The position numbers and the translations under genes were made by a program. Below are positions 21,703 to 29,347 of a stretch of 29,665 bases of DNA, piece by piece (the first letter of the stretch is position 1; each line of letters begins with the position of its first letter). Below the pieces are notes generated by a model, which made no database searches, was not told the DNA's origin, and saw only the letters and a list, made by a program, of their open reading frames with translations. The stretch spans positions 1 to 29,665 of the forward strand of contig CABRWN010000005.1 in assembly GCA_902474645.1 (NCBI GenBank). Reading direction: 5' to 3'. This DNA comes from an uncultured Collinsella sp. (GTDB lineage Bacteria; Actinomycetota; Coriobacteriia; Coriobacteriales; Coriobacteriaceae).

Positions 21703-21729
21703 AAAAAAAGGGCCCCAAATGGAACCCTT
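21703..21729 (-). terminator. Intrinsic terminator of tRNA-Ser
   Basis: AAGGGCCCC and GGAACCCTT form a stem using two G-U pairs in minus-strand RNA with a 4-nt loop, followed by seven Ts. It lies 15 bp after the tRNA CCA end. The unit 21703-21761 is repeated at 21512-21570. Confidence 0.8.
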
Positions 21730-21743
21730 CTTTCAAGTCATAC

Positions 21744-21834
21744 TGGCGGAGAGCTGGGGATTCGAACCCCAGATGCCCTTTTGGGGCATACTCGCTTAGC
21801 AGGCGAGCACCTTCGGCCTCTCGGTCAGCTCTCC
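21744..21834 (-). tRNA. tRNA-Ser (anticodon GCU)
   Basis: A 91-nt serine tRNA with encoded CCA. The acceptor GGAGAGC pairs with GCTCTCC, the discriminator is G, the anticodon stem-loop is CTCGC-CTGCTAA-GCGAG (anticodon GCU, reads AGC/AGU), the variable arm is long with TATGCCCC/GGGGCATA-type pairing, and the T-arm is CTGGGG-TTCGAAT-CCCCAG. Confidence 0.96.
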
Positions 21835-21848
21835 GTAACAGCCGTTCT

Positions 21849-21877
21849 ATAGTAACCAAACAGCCAAGGATGGGCAA
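21849..21877 (-). promoter_or_regulatory. Promoter of tRNA-Ser
   Basis: On the minus strand TTGCCC (21872-21877), a 17-bp spacer and TACTAT (21849-21854) place the transcription start a few bases from the tRNA 5' end. Confidence 0.6.
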
Positions 21878-21926
21878 GAGGAAATTTTCTAATTGCCTAG
21901 CATCCTTTCCTCCCTGGAAGCTTCAC

Positions 21927-24368
21927 CTACCCCAGCGAGCGGTTGAGGGAGCCGAGCTCGTCGTTGCCCATGGTGCGCCACATTTGAAAGATACAACCGC
22001 GTGCAAGGAAAAAGAAGCCGTTGTCGACCAGTTGCACAGCGGCATCTGCCAGCTGATTCGTCACGGCGGACACTGGCGGCAGCTCGAGTCCAGCCTTGCG
22101 GATGGTCTCGACCGCTTCCTCGAACGTCGGAGGCTCGCTGACGCCCATCTCGTTCATAAGGCCCTGCATTTCTTCCAGCGCGCTGCTGCCCGACTCCTCG
22201 CCGCGCGGCACCAGACGGTAACAAGCCAGCGCCAGGTCGAGTTGATCGCAATTCCAATAGGCAAACGCCAAGCGATAGAACAGGTAGCCAATTGCAGAAC
22301 GATCGCTGGCAATACGTAGACCGTGGCGCGCCACCTCGATAATCTCGTCAAAGCGCTCCAGACGCGCAAGCACGTTGATGAGCGCAAAGTGCGATTGCAT
22401 GGACGAGCGCGCCAGATCGTAAAGATGGCGCACCTCGGGTAGCGCTCGTTCAAAGTCCTCTTGCTCGGCGTAAAAGCTGCAGATCTCGTGCTGGGCAAAG
22501 TACAGCGCATCGGGCGCACGAAGAATTCGCACAGAGCGGTCTTCTTCCAACACCGGTAACACCATGCGCACCAGCTGGTTATCGCAAAACTGCGTTTGAA
22601 CCGGACCTGTCGCCAAAAGCTCGGCGACGGCGCACTTGGCCTCCAACTCCTCGACAAGACGGGAAAAGCCTTCAAAAGCACCTGTACGGTCGACTTTTGC
22701 CTGCTCGCGCAATTCAACAACACGGGCCACGTATGGGTCGTCGTCCTCTTCCATGACCTCCAACTCGTCAGCCGTATCGGCAAGCAGCAGATCGCGCAGC
22801 GCCGGCGGCAGCGCGCGATGGTCATCACGCGGACGAGCATGAACCTCCGCAGGCTCAATCGTCGCCGGAGCTGTTGACTCATACGCCTCAAGTACACGCT
22901 TGCACGGCATATCGTCTATGTCCATGCTCTCAAGATCCTTGGCGACAGGCACGCAATCGGCCAGATAGGCCGCGCGCCCAAAGAAATACGTTGTGACAAC
23001 GCGCTCGCCCCGCTCACTGTCGGGAGCAGCAATCTGCACATAGCAGCGCGTGATGCAGGTGCCCGCAGCAAAACACGCTGCCGCAAGCGTGAGTGCCACG
23101 CGTGCATCGTGCTCCGCGGCCCAGATCGCGCGCGTGTCCTCGTCCAGCTCGCGCCAGGCGTCATCCTGAGCGTCGTATTCACGTTGCGGCATGGCATCAA
23201 CGACAGACTGCCCAAACCGAACGAGCATAATCCCCTCGGCAACGTTTGCCCGATAGGTATAGTCGAGCCGCGTGACCACGTTAAGCGCCTCGACAATGCG
23301 CGCAAAACGGGTACGCACGTCCCACTCACCGCCAGGTTGGCAGGCCACCGTTCCCGGCTTGCCCCACGGGTTATCGCTCGAGATTGTATCGAGCAGTCGG
23401 GGAACATCGTTGGTCGTCTTGGCGATATGCCACGCATCAAAGAGCGCGCAGCCCTCAAGGCTCGGCGAGGATGCCGCAGGGGCCAATCCGGCCCCGATGC
23501 GCTCAAGGATGCCGGAGAGGCGGTTAAGACGGCACTCGATGGCAAGCAGCATGTCAATCTCGTCCTGGTCCAGCAGGCTACGATCAAAATTGAGATAGAA
23601 AAGCTTTGACCGGTCGATGCGCGCTAGGCTCATTTCGGACTTGGTGGCAATGGTGCGCAGACGGGGCAAGTCGACCTCGCTCATAAGGGCGGCGGCATAG
23701 CGCTCGATACCGCTCGGATTCTCGGCATGGTCAACGCGGTAAAGCAGCGTCTCGATAGCATCGGGGAGCGGTGCCGTGTTAAAGCCCAAAAACACCTCGA
23801 CCGGCTCGGACAACTTTACGAGCTTGATCTTGTCGACAACGTTTTGCATGTCCGCATCGAGACCGTCGACGCCCGCCGTGTTCGCAATAGCGCTTTCGGA
23901 GTTGGCAAATATCACGTAGCGCAAGAACATCGAGGCCATGAACTCGCCGTAAGGAAGGGCGCGAGTCGAATTCCATGTCTCGTGGTCGGACTGCTCGCGC
24001 ATGGGGCCTTCGGGAGAGCCGGCACTTTGCGCACACGCGCGCATTGCACCGTTGGCTTCCCTTACCATAATCTCACCAATACTAGAATCCGACTCGTCAA
24101 GGACCAGTTCCATGTCGGGATCGTTGGGCAGCGGAGCCTCGCTGACGGGGCGGTCCACCTTGTACACCTCACCCGAAACGCTTACGTAGCCCAAAAGCGA
24201 CACATGACTTTTGCCAACGAACTCGACGACATAACAAGATTCATGCTGATCCTCGCCAAAGAGTTTCCAGACCACGCCATATGAGCGTCCCGCAGGCTGC
24301 TCGGGCATCGCCGGAAAGCGCTTCTTGGGATCGAGAAACCTGAGCTTGTATGTCGGACGCTCTGCCAC
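21927..24368 (-). CDS. Unknown 813-residue protein with C-terminal TPR-like repeats
   Basis: I do not recognise the family. The protein is soluble in appearance: no signal peptide and no transmembrane helix. The N-terminal part (1-110) looks like a beta-rich domain (YGVVWKLFGEDQ, SCYVVEFVGKSHVSLLGYVSV). The middle is mixed alpha/beta with acidic segments (VMEEDDDPY near 555). The C-terminal region (about 630-740) has helix pairs with TPR spacing: ALYFAQHEICSFYAEQEDF, ALPEVRHLYDLARSSM, ALINVLARLERFDEII, LFYRLAFAYWNCDQLDLAL. It starts with GTG at 24368 preceded by AGGGTGA at 8 nt. It stands alone between two tRNA genes. A scaffold or sensor role is plausible only by TPR analogy. Confidence 0.75.
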   Translation of the reverse strand: MAERPTYKLRFLDPKKRFPAMPEQPAGRSYGVVWKLFGEDQHESCYVVEFVGKSHVSLLGYVSVSGEVYKVDRPVSEAPLPNDPDMELVLDESDSSIGEIMVREANGAMRACAQSAGSPEGPMREQSDHETWNSTRALPYGEFMASMFLRYVIFANSESAIANTAGVDGLDADMQNVVDKIKLVKLSEPVEVFLGFNTAPLPDAIETLLYRVDHAENPSGIERYAAALMSEVDLPRLRTIATKSEMSLARIDRSKLFYLNFDRSLLDQDEIDMLLAIECRLNRLSGILERIGAGLAPAASSPSLEGCALFDAWHIAKTTNDVPRLLDTISSDNPWGKPGTVACQPGGEWDVRTRFARIVEALNVVTRLDYTYRANVAEGIMLVRFGQSVVDAMPQREYDAQDDAWRELDEDTRAIWAAEHDARVALTLAAACFAAGTCITRCYVQIAAPDSERGERVVTTYFFGRAAYLADCVPVAKDLESMDIDDMPCKRVLEAYESTAPATIEPAEVHARPRDDHRALPPALRDLLLADTADELEVMEEDDDPYVARVVELREQAKVDRTGAFEGFSRLVEELEAKCAVAELLATGPVQTQFCDNQLVRMVLPVLEEDRSVRILRAPDALYFAQHEICSFYAEQEDFERALPEVRHLYDLARSSMQSHFALINVLARLERFDEIIEVARHGLRIASDRSAIGYLFYRLAFAYWNCDQLDLALACYRLVPRGEESGSSALEEMQGLMNEMGVSEPPTFEEAVETIRKAGLELPPVSAVTNQLADAAVQLVDNGFFFLARGCIFQMWRTMGNDELGSLNRSLG

Positions 24369-24488
24369 GAAATATCACCCTGATCGGTCGTTGAGAGAAA
24401 GAGTGGTCGCGGATGGGCCGCGACACCTACTCGGAATCTTACACGAGTCGACAGGAAATAGTCCGCTTTACGCCCGCGCCTCGACCGA

Positions 24489-24499
24489 GGTTCGAATCC
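24489..24499 (+). repeat. tRNA T-arm-like fragment, copy 3
   Basis: GGTTCGAATCC lies just past the tRNA-Arg terminator in plus orientation, opposite to the tRNA gene. Its flanks (CCTCGACCGA before, ATGC after) do not match tRNA-Arg. The rest of 24369-24512 should contain the promoter of the 813-residue gene; TAAGAT on the minus strand is the best -10 I see. Confidence 0.4.
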
Positions 24500-24512
24500 A
24501 TGCATTGCTTAC

Positions 24513-24544
24513 GTAAAAGAAAAGCCCCCGTTGCCGGGGGCTTT
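24513..24544 (-). terminator. Intrinsic terminator of tRNA-Arg
   Basis: AAAGCCCCC and GGGGGCTTT (24521-24544) form a 9-bp stem with a 6-nt loop, followed on the minus strand by TTTTCTTTTA. It lies 9 bp after the tRNA CCA end. Confidence 0.9.
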
Positions 24545-24553
24545 AATCTCAAA

Positions 24554-24630
24554 TGGTGCGGCGTATAGGATTCGAACCTATGACGTTCTGATTCGTAGTC
24601 AGACCCTCTATCCAGCTGAGGTAACGCCGC
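24554..24630 (-). tRNA. tRNA-Arg (anticodon ACG)
   Basis: A 77-nt arginine tRNA with encoded CCA. The acceptor GCGGCGT pairs with ACGCCGC, the D-arm contains CCTCAGCTGGATAGAGG, the anticodon stem-loop is TCTGA-CTACGAA-TCAGA (anticodon ACG, deaminated to ICG in bacteria by TadA), and the T-arm is ATAGG-TTCGAAT-CCTAT. Confidence 0.97.
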
Positions 24631-24641
24631 AGCGCAAGACA

Positions 24642-24671
24642 TATAAAACCACTTTAGCTTATTGGAGTCAA
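24642..24671 (-). promoter_or_regulatory. Promoter of tRNA-Arg
   Basis: On the minus strand TTGACT (24666-24671), an 18-bp spacer and TTTATA (24642-24647) lie just upstream of the tRNA 5' end; TTTTAT at 17 bp is an alternative reading of the -10. Confidence 0.65.
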
Positions 24672-24707
24672 GCACAATCTCAAACTTTTTTGTGAAACGC
24701 AGTTTTG

Positions 24708-25085
24708 TCATGCTGCTCCGCATATACCGCCGTTCCCCGTACGATCGATTGGCTTTTCGATCACGTCAAACTTGACATCAAGTTCCCTCAGGAGCGATCT
24801 CACCCGCTGGGCGCAATCATAATCGGCAAACGAGATGCTCAACATGCGCGCGACCTGGTTGGAAGTCCCAACTCCATAGAAGTGCTCCAGCGCCACAAGT
24901 CCCTCGTGCGTCACAAAGGTCTCGACCACATGCGGCGACTCCTCAAAGCACCATTGTGTCAACGGCCCCTCGCTCGTCTGCCGAACCACCAGGCCGCCCA
25001 TGCCAGACGGCTCACACGTTACAAGCAGGTACTCCCCGCCCTCGTCGCTCTCAAACAAAACCACCCGATCATTAAACAGCTCCAT
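24708..25085 (-). CDS. Small protein of unknown function
   Basis: Predicted 125-residue soluble protein that I do not recognise. It starts MELFNDRVVLFES and has a strand-rich first half (EYLLVTCEPSGMGGLVVRQT) and a helical second half (YDCAQRVRSLLREL). There is no signal peptide, membrane segment or metal motif; three cysteines are dispersed. AAAGGGG lies 5-6 nt before the ATG, which supports it as real. It sits between serS (terminator upstream) and tRNA-Arg, apparently alone. It could be a regulator or a decayed enzyme subunit. Confidence 0.65.
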   Translation of the reverse strand: MELFNDRVVLFESDEGGEYLLVTCEPSGMGGLVVRQTSEGPLTQWCFEESPHVVETFVTHEGLVALEHFYGVGTSNQVARMLSISFADYDCAQRVRSLLRELDVKFDVIEKPIDRTGNGGICGAA

Positions 25086-25204
25086 CGCGTCCCCTTTCTC
25101 TCGCTCTTATTTAGCAAAAGCATAGCAGGTAGATGGCTGTATACAGAACAGTTGTTCGTGTGTTTTCTATTGAGCTGTCCGCACGGCATGGTATTGCCGT
25201 ACAC

Positions 25205-25233
25205 AAAAAGGGCGCCCCTAAAAGGAGCGCCCT
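25205..25233 (-). terminator. Intrinsic terminator of serS
   Basis: AGGGCGCCCCT (25209-25219) and AGGAGCGCCCT (25223-25233) pair with one wobble around a 3-nt loop. TTTTT follows on the minus strand. It begins 24 bp after the serS stop. Confidence 0.85.
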
Positions 25234-25256
25234 CGCAAATCGCCTATGCAGCTAGT

Positions 25257-26570
25257 TTACGCGACCGGCTCGATCTTCTCGAGGCCACCCCTGTAGGGAA
25301 CGAGCTTCTCCTTGCCGCCCATGTAGGGACGCAGAACCTCGGGGATCGTGATGGTGCCGTCGGCGTTCTGGTAGTTCTCCAGAATGGCAGCCATGGTACG
25401 ACCAGCCGGCAGACCGGAACCGTTAAGGGTGTGCAGGTAGCGCGAACCCTTGAAATTCTCGGGGTCGCGATACTTGATGTTGGCGCGACGGGCCTGGAAG
25501 TCGCCGCAATTGGAGCAGGAGCTGATCTCCTTGTAGGCGTTGTAGCTCGGCAGCCAAACCTCGACGTCGTAGGTCTGACGGGCAGAGAAGCCTAGGTCGC
25601 CGGTGCACAGGCTAATCACGCGATACGGCAGGCCCAGCTGCTGCAGCAGGTACTCGGCCTCGGCGGTCATGCTCTCGAGCTCCTCGTCGGACTCCTCCGG
25701 CTTGGCAAACTTGACCATTTCGACTTTGTCGAACTCGTGCTGGCGAATGATGCCGCGGGTGTCGCGACCGGCGGAACCGGCCTCCTCGCGGAAGCAGGGG
25801 GTGAAGGCGGTGTAGCGGCGAGGCAGAGTGTCGGCGTCCAGAACCTCACCGGCATGTAGGTTAGTCAGTACGACCTCGGCGGTAGGAATCAGGAAGTTGT
25901 CGCCCGAGACGTGATAGGCGTCGTCCTCAAACTTGGGCAACTGGCCCGTGCCGAACATGGTCTGACGCTTGACGACGATGGGCGGCCACCACTCCTTGAA
26001 GCCACGGCTCGTGTGCGTGTCCAGGAAGAAGTTGATAAGGGCGCGCTCCAGACGGGCGCCGGCGCCACCGAGAACAGTGAAGCGGCTGCCGGAGAGCTTG
26101 TTGCCACGCTCGAAGTCGAGGATGTCCAAATCGGTACCCAGATCCCAGTGCGGCTTAAAGTCGAAGTCGAACTCGCGCGGGGTGCCCCAGCGGCGACGCT
26201 CGATGTTCTCGCCCTCGTCCTTACCGTACGGGGTAGCCTCGCACGGAATGTTGGGCAGGTGAGACATGAAGTCGTACTGCTCCTGCTCAAGAGCGGTACG
26301 GCGCTCGGCCAGACCGTCGATCTTCTCGTTGACGGAGCGCACGGCCTCCTTGGCGGCCTCGGCCTCGTCCTTCTTGCCCTCCTTCATCAGGGCGCCAATC
26401 TTTTTGGACTCGGCGTTACGCGTGGCCTGGAGCTCCTCGACCTCGGTGATGACGGCACGGCGCTCGTCGTCGAGCTCAAAGAACTTCTCGCGATCCCAAG
26501 ACGTCTGGCGATTTGCCATGGCGGTATCGATGGCATCGGGGTTCTCGCGAACAAACTTGATATCAAGCAT
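25257..26570 (-). CDS. serS: Serine--tRNA ligase
   Basis: Predicted 437-residue class II aminoacyl-tRNA synthetase charging tRNA-Ser in the cytosol. The N-terminal coiled-coil arm (about 1-105) is present (REKFFELDDERRAVITEV to ERRTALEQEQ). The catalytic core shows IPTAEVVLTNLHAGE, motif 2 FTPCFREEAGSAGRDTRG, EISSCSNCGDFQARR, and motif 3 LNGSGLPAGRTMAAILEN, followed by the YMGGKEKL ending. The ATG at 26570 has GGAGG 5-6 nt upstream. There is no T-box or other leader in the short upstream region. tRNA-Ser(GCU), one of its substrates, is encoded 3.4 kb away. Confidence 0.97.
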   Translation of the reverse strand: MLDIKFVRENPDAIDTAMANRQTSWDREKFFELDDERRAVITEVEELQATRNAESKKIGALMKEGKKDEAEAAKEAVRSVNEKIDGLAERRTALEQEQYDFMSHLPNIPCEATPYGKDEGENIERRRWGTPREFDFDFKPHWDLGTDLDILDFERGNKLSGSRFTVLGGAGARLERALINFFLDTHTSRGFKEWWPPIVVKRQTMFGTGQLPKFEDDAYHVSGDNFLIPTAEVVLTNLHAGEVLDADTLPRRYTAFTPCFREEAGSAGRDTRGIIRQHEFDKVEMVKFAKPEESDEELESMTAEAEYLLQQLGLPYRVISLCTGDLGFSARQTYDVEVWLPSYNAYKEISSCSNCGDFQARRANIKYRDPENFKGSRYLHTLNGSGLPAGRTMAAILENYQNADGTITIPEVLRPYMGGKEKLVPYRGGLEKIEPVA

Positions 26571-26599
26571 TAGATCCTCCGGCGATATACATTCCATTT

Positions 26600-26638
26600 A
26601 GGTTGCAACCTTGTACATGTATGGGCAAGTATATACTT
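26600..26638. promoter_or_regulatory. Two perfect palindromes in the serS divergent region
   Basis: AGGTTGCAACCT (26600-26611) and AAGTATATACTT (26627-26638) are each perfect 12-bp palindromes, separated by TGTACATGTAT. The second contains TATACT, usable as a -10 for the plus-strand small gene. The 111 bp between serS and that gene must contain both promoters. Confidence 0.4.
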
Positions 26639-26681
26639 ATGAGCGTTTACGACCCAACTCAACTACGCAAGAAGGCACCCA

Positions 26682-26855
26682 ATGGACGCAGTTTTTTCCT
26701 TTTTGTTTGGCACCCGCACCGGTTTCGCCATCCTTTTCGCCGGCGGCATCCTGCTATTTGCGATTCTTGCCTTTGTGATGGAGAAGCGCACCCATAAGAT
26801 GTATGTCGACCGCGGCCCCAAGTCCGAGGATGAGGAAGACAGCTTCTGGGACTAA
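26682..26855 (+). CDS. Small single-pass membrane protein (57 residues)
   Basis: A 57-residue open frame, MDAVFSFLFG... to ...EEDSFWD. It has a short N-terminus, one strongly hydrophobic helix (about 14-33, FAILFAGGILLFAILAFVM), a basic stretch right after it (EKRTHKMYVDR) that favours a cytoplasmic C-terminus, and an acidic tail. AGAAGG lies 6-7 nt before the ATG, a -10-like box is 45 bp upstream and a strong terminator follows. These signals make it a likely real gene despite its size. The function is unknown; small proteins of this shape often modulate membrane complexes. Confidence 0.72.
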   Translation: MDAVFSFLFGTRTGFAILFAGGILLFAILAFVMEKRTHKMYVDRGPKSEDEEDSFWD

Positions 26856-26907
26856 CCTGCCAAAAAGAAACAGGTTTATTTTGGTCGGTTTTATCTTGGC
26901 AAACGCA

Positions 26908-26950
26908 AGCGCCCCGCAACTGGAATTGAGCCAGTTGCGGGGCGCTTTTT
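26908..26950 (+). terminator. Strong intrinsic terminator after the small membrane protein
   Basis: AGCGCCCCGCAACTGG (26908-26923) and its exact complement (26931-26946) form a perfect 16-bp stem with a 7-nt loop and TTTTT. A weaker AACCTG/CAGGTT hairpin with a T-rich tail (26854-26880) precedes it. It may also slow convergent proC transcription. Confidence 0.92.
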
Positions 26951-26988
26951 GCTCAAGGTACAAAACCGCAGAAAAACCCTGCAAAATT

Positions 26989-27000
26989 AATCTGTCCCTT
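26989..27000. repeat. Short AGGGACAGATT repeat downstream of proC
   Basis: The minus strand reads AAGGGACAGATT, sharing an 11-mer with 12451-12461. It lies 11 bp past the proC stop, another GGGAC-type unit at a gene end. Confidence 0.4.
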
Positions 27001-27010
27001 ATTGGTCAGT

Positions 27011-27781
27011 TTACTGGAGAGTAGCGTCGATGGCCTTGACGAGGGCGCTGCGCATGCCGGCGTCCTCGAGCGCAACGACGCCCTTGATGGTAGCACCGCC
27101 GGGCGAGCACACGGCATCCTTCATCGCTGCGGGATGCTGGCCGGTTGCAAGCTGCAGCTTTGCCGTACCCAGCACCATCTGGCTCACAATGCGATAGGCA
27201 TCGGCGCGCGGAATACCGTGTTTGACGGCCGCATCGCCCAGAGCCTCGATCGCCATGGCGACAAACGCCGGGGCGCAACCGCCCACGGTACCGCCCACAA
27301 ACAGCAGGCTCGAATCGAGCTCGACCACCGTGCCAAGCTTTCCGAGCAGACCGAGCACCGTGGCACGCTGCTCATCGCTAAGCGTGGAAGCCTTCTCGCA
27401 GGCGATAACGCCCTCGTCCACCGAAACCGGCGTGTTGGGCACCGTCGAGATATGAGCAACACCTGGCAGGACCTGTTCCCACTTGGCACTATCCCAGGTC
27501 CAGGCGACCGAAAGGACGACCTTGTCGGCAAGTGCATCCTTGAGTGGAGCGAAGACCTTCTCGATCATGTACGGCTTGACCGCCGCAACCACGATATCGG
27601 ACGCGGCAACAACCTCCGTCGCATCGTGGCAGGCAGCCATGCCCCGCTCCTCGCAACGCTCAACCAGAGCATCGTAGCGGCCTGCGCAGGCGCACATGTC
27701 GCCCGCGGCCACGCCGGCGGCAATCCAGCCATCGGCCATAGCGCTCGCCATATTGCCAAAACCGACAAATCCGATCTTCAT
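27011..27781 (-). CDS. proC: Pyrroline-5-carboxylate reductase
   Basis: Predicted 256-residue cytoplasmic enzyme reducing 1-pyrroline-5-carboxylate to L-proline with NAD(P)H, the last step of proline synthesis. A Rossmann N-terminus GFVGFGNMASAM (4-15), AAVKPYMIEKV, PNTPVSVDEGV, and the helical dimer domain with HPAAMKDAVCSPGGATIKGV and a final LEDAGMRSALVKAI match ProC. The usual SGSGPAY segment is VGGCAPAF here and the second half of the Rossmann domain is divergent (VLSVAWTWDSAKWEQ), so it may be a ProC paralogue with altered kinetics. The SD (GAGAGGA) is rather far, about 10 nt. It is 73 bp after rlmH and may be co-transcribed. Confidence 0.9.
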   Translation of the reverse strand: MKIGFVGFGNMASAMADGWIAAGVAAGDMCACAGRYDALVERCEERGMAACHDATEVVAASDIVVAAVKPYMIEKVFAPLKDALADKVVLSVAWTWDSAKWEQVLPGVAHISTVPNTPVSVDEGVIACEKASTLSDEQRATVLGLLGKLGTVVELDSSLLFVGGTVGGCAPAFVAMAIEALGDAAVKHGIPRADAYRIVSQMVLGTAKLQLATGQHPAAMKDAVCSPGGATIKGVVALEDAGMRSALVKAIDATLQ

Positions 27782-27854
27782 ATCACACAGTCCTCTCAGA
27801 TGCGTTCCTCAAAACGAAAGTCATTGTCCCACGCCATTGTTTCGTATTACCGAC

Positions 27855-28325
27855 CTACTTGTGATACGGCTCGCCACGGCTAATCTTGCAGGCGCGGTAG
27901 ATCTGCTCCAGCAGCACCACGCGCGCCAGGTTATGCGGCAAGGTAATGCGTCCAAAACTGAGCACCTCGTCGGCGCGGGCGCGTACGGCATCGCTCACGC
28001 CATCCGATCCGCCGATTACAAAAGCGATGTCGCTGTTGCCTCGCAGCATGAGGTCATCGAGACGGGTCGAGAGCTCCTCGCTCGAACGCTCCTTGCCCTC
28101 GATAGCCAGCAGAATCACATGTGCCCGCGGTGGCAGGGCAGCAAGAATCGCCGCGCCTTCTTTGTCGCGCGCGGCATCCACACCGCCCGCTTTGGCCGGA
28201 TCGATATCGGCAACCTCGCGCATATCTACCTTGGCATAGGCGCCTAGGCGTTTGGTGTATTCGGCGCACGCGTCCTTCCAAAAGCGCTCTTTAAGCTTGC
28301 CAACGCAAACAACGGTATATTTCAC
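27855..28325 (-). CDS. rlmH: 23S rRNA (pseudouridine-1915-N3)-methyltransferase
   Basis: Predicted 156-residue SPOUT-class methyltransferase that methylates pseudouridine 1915 in 23S rRNA helix 69 using SAM. The SAM-knot motifs are intact: HVILLAIEGKERSSEE, AFVIGGSDGVSDAV, FGRITLPHNLARVVLLEQIYRA and the terminal RGEPYHK. Length matches the family. It starts with GTG 6 bp after the SPFH stop, with the AAGGGG SD inside the end of that gene, so it is translationally coupled to it. Confidence 0.96.
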   Translation of the reverse strand: MKYTVVCVGKLKERFWKDACAEYTKRLGAYAKVDMREVADIDPAKAGGVDAARDKEGAAILAALPPRAHVILLAIEGKERSSEELSTRLDDLMLRGNSDIAFVIGGSDGVSDAVRARADEVLSFGRITLPHNLARVVLLEQIYRACKISRGEPYHK

Positions 28326-28331
28326 GCGCGT

Positions 28332-29270
28332 TTACCCCTTCGACTCGTTCTGAACTTTGCCGGCGGTCAACATCTGCTCGAACATCGAGGCCGACTGTGA
28401 GAAATCGCTCGGCAGCACGACCGTCGAGGTTTTGCCCGTGCGAGCGAACTCCGTCATCATCTCGGACCACTGCGTAAACATGAACAGCTGGTTGGCCTCA
28501 TCGTTGCCGACGCCCGTCTCCTGGATAATCTCGAGCGAGTCCTTGATGCCCAGCGCGATGGCTTTGCGCTGGTTGGCGATGCCCTCGCCCGCCTTTTCCA
28601 TCGCCTCAGCCTCGGCGGTCGCCTCGGTAACGCGCTTGATGCGATCGGCCTCGGCGAGCTCCTGCGCAGCGGCGCGCTTTCGCTGGGCGGCGTTGATGTC
28701 GTTCATGGAGTTCTCGACCTCGGTCGGCAGCGCGATCTTGGTGATAAGTGTCGACACGAGGGTGAAGCCGTAGGCGGCCATCTGCTCGGACACGGTGGCG
28801 TTGACGTCCTTGGCGATATCGTCTTTTTTGGCAAAGACCTCATCGAGCGTGTAGACGGGGATGGAAGAGCGCAGGGCATCGGTGATGAAGTCACGCATTT
28901 GGTCGACGGGCTCCTGCAGCATGTAGTAGCTCTTGTAGATGCCCGAATCTGCCGGGCCGGCGCCCATGTCATAGCTCACGTGGTACTGAGCAGAGACCTC
29001 AAGGCCGATAGTCACGTTGTCCTGGGTCTTAACGTCGATGCCAAAGCCGTTTTTCATGGTGCGCAGACTCACCGTGGCGGCTTTGCGGTCGATCACGGGC
29101 ACCTTCATGTGGAAGCCCGCGTTGACGATGCGGTTGAACTTGCCCAGACGCTCGATGATCACAGCATGCTGCTGTTCAACGACATAGCAGGCGTTGGGGA
29201 GCAGTAGCAACAAAATGATGATGGGAAGCAGAAGGCTCGTAAGGGTAGCGATGATACCGGACAACAGCAT
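28332..29270 (-). CDS. SPFH/band-7 (prohibitin-like) membrane protein
   Basis: Predicted 312-residue membrane-anchored scaffold of the stomatin/prohibitin/flotillin/HflK superfamily. An N-terminal hydrophobic segment (about 5-28, IIATLTSLLLPIIILLLLLP) is followed by a band-7 domain (QHAVIIERLGKFNRIVNAG, IDRKAATVSLRT, KTQDNVTIGLEVSAQYHV), then a Glu/Ala-rich coiled coil (RKRAAAQELAEADRIKRVTE). The ATG at 29270 has AGAGGAG 6 nt upstream. Such proteins form large rings that organise membrane microdomains or regulate proteases. It is the first gene of an operon with rlmH. Confidence 0.9.
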   Translation of the reverse strand: MLLSGIIATLTSLLLPIIILLLLLPNACYVVEQQHAVIIERLGKFNRIVNAGFHMKVPVIDRKAATVSLRTMKNGFGIDVKTQDNVTIGLEVSAQYHVSYDMGAGPADSGIYKSYYMLQEPVDQMRDFITDALRSSIPVYTLDEVFAKKDDIAKDVNATVSEQMAAYGFTLVSTLITKIALPTEVENSMNDINAAQRKRAAAQELAEADRIKRVTEATAEAEAMEKAGEGIANQRKAIALGIKDSLEIIQETGVGNDEANQLFMFTQWSEMMTEFARTGKTSTVVLPSDFSQSASMFEQMLTAGKVQNESKG

Positions 29271-29347
29271 GGTTTCTCCTCTGATAGGCACGCGTTGGGA
29301 CTAGGATACCCGCACAAAGCAGCCGTGTGACACCAACAAGAGGACCC

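Noticed and set aside
26571..26681. Possible T-box leader for serS
   Set aside because: The upstream region is too short (111 bp shared with a divergent gene) and lacks T-box and specifier structures.
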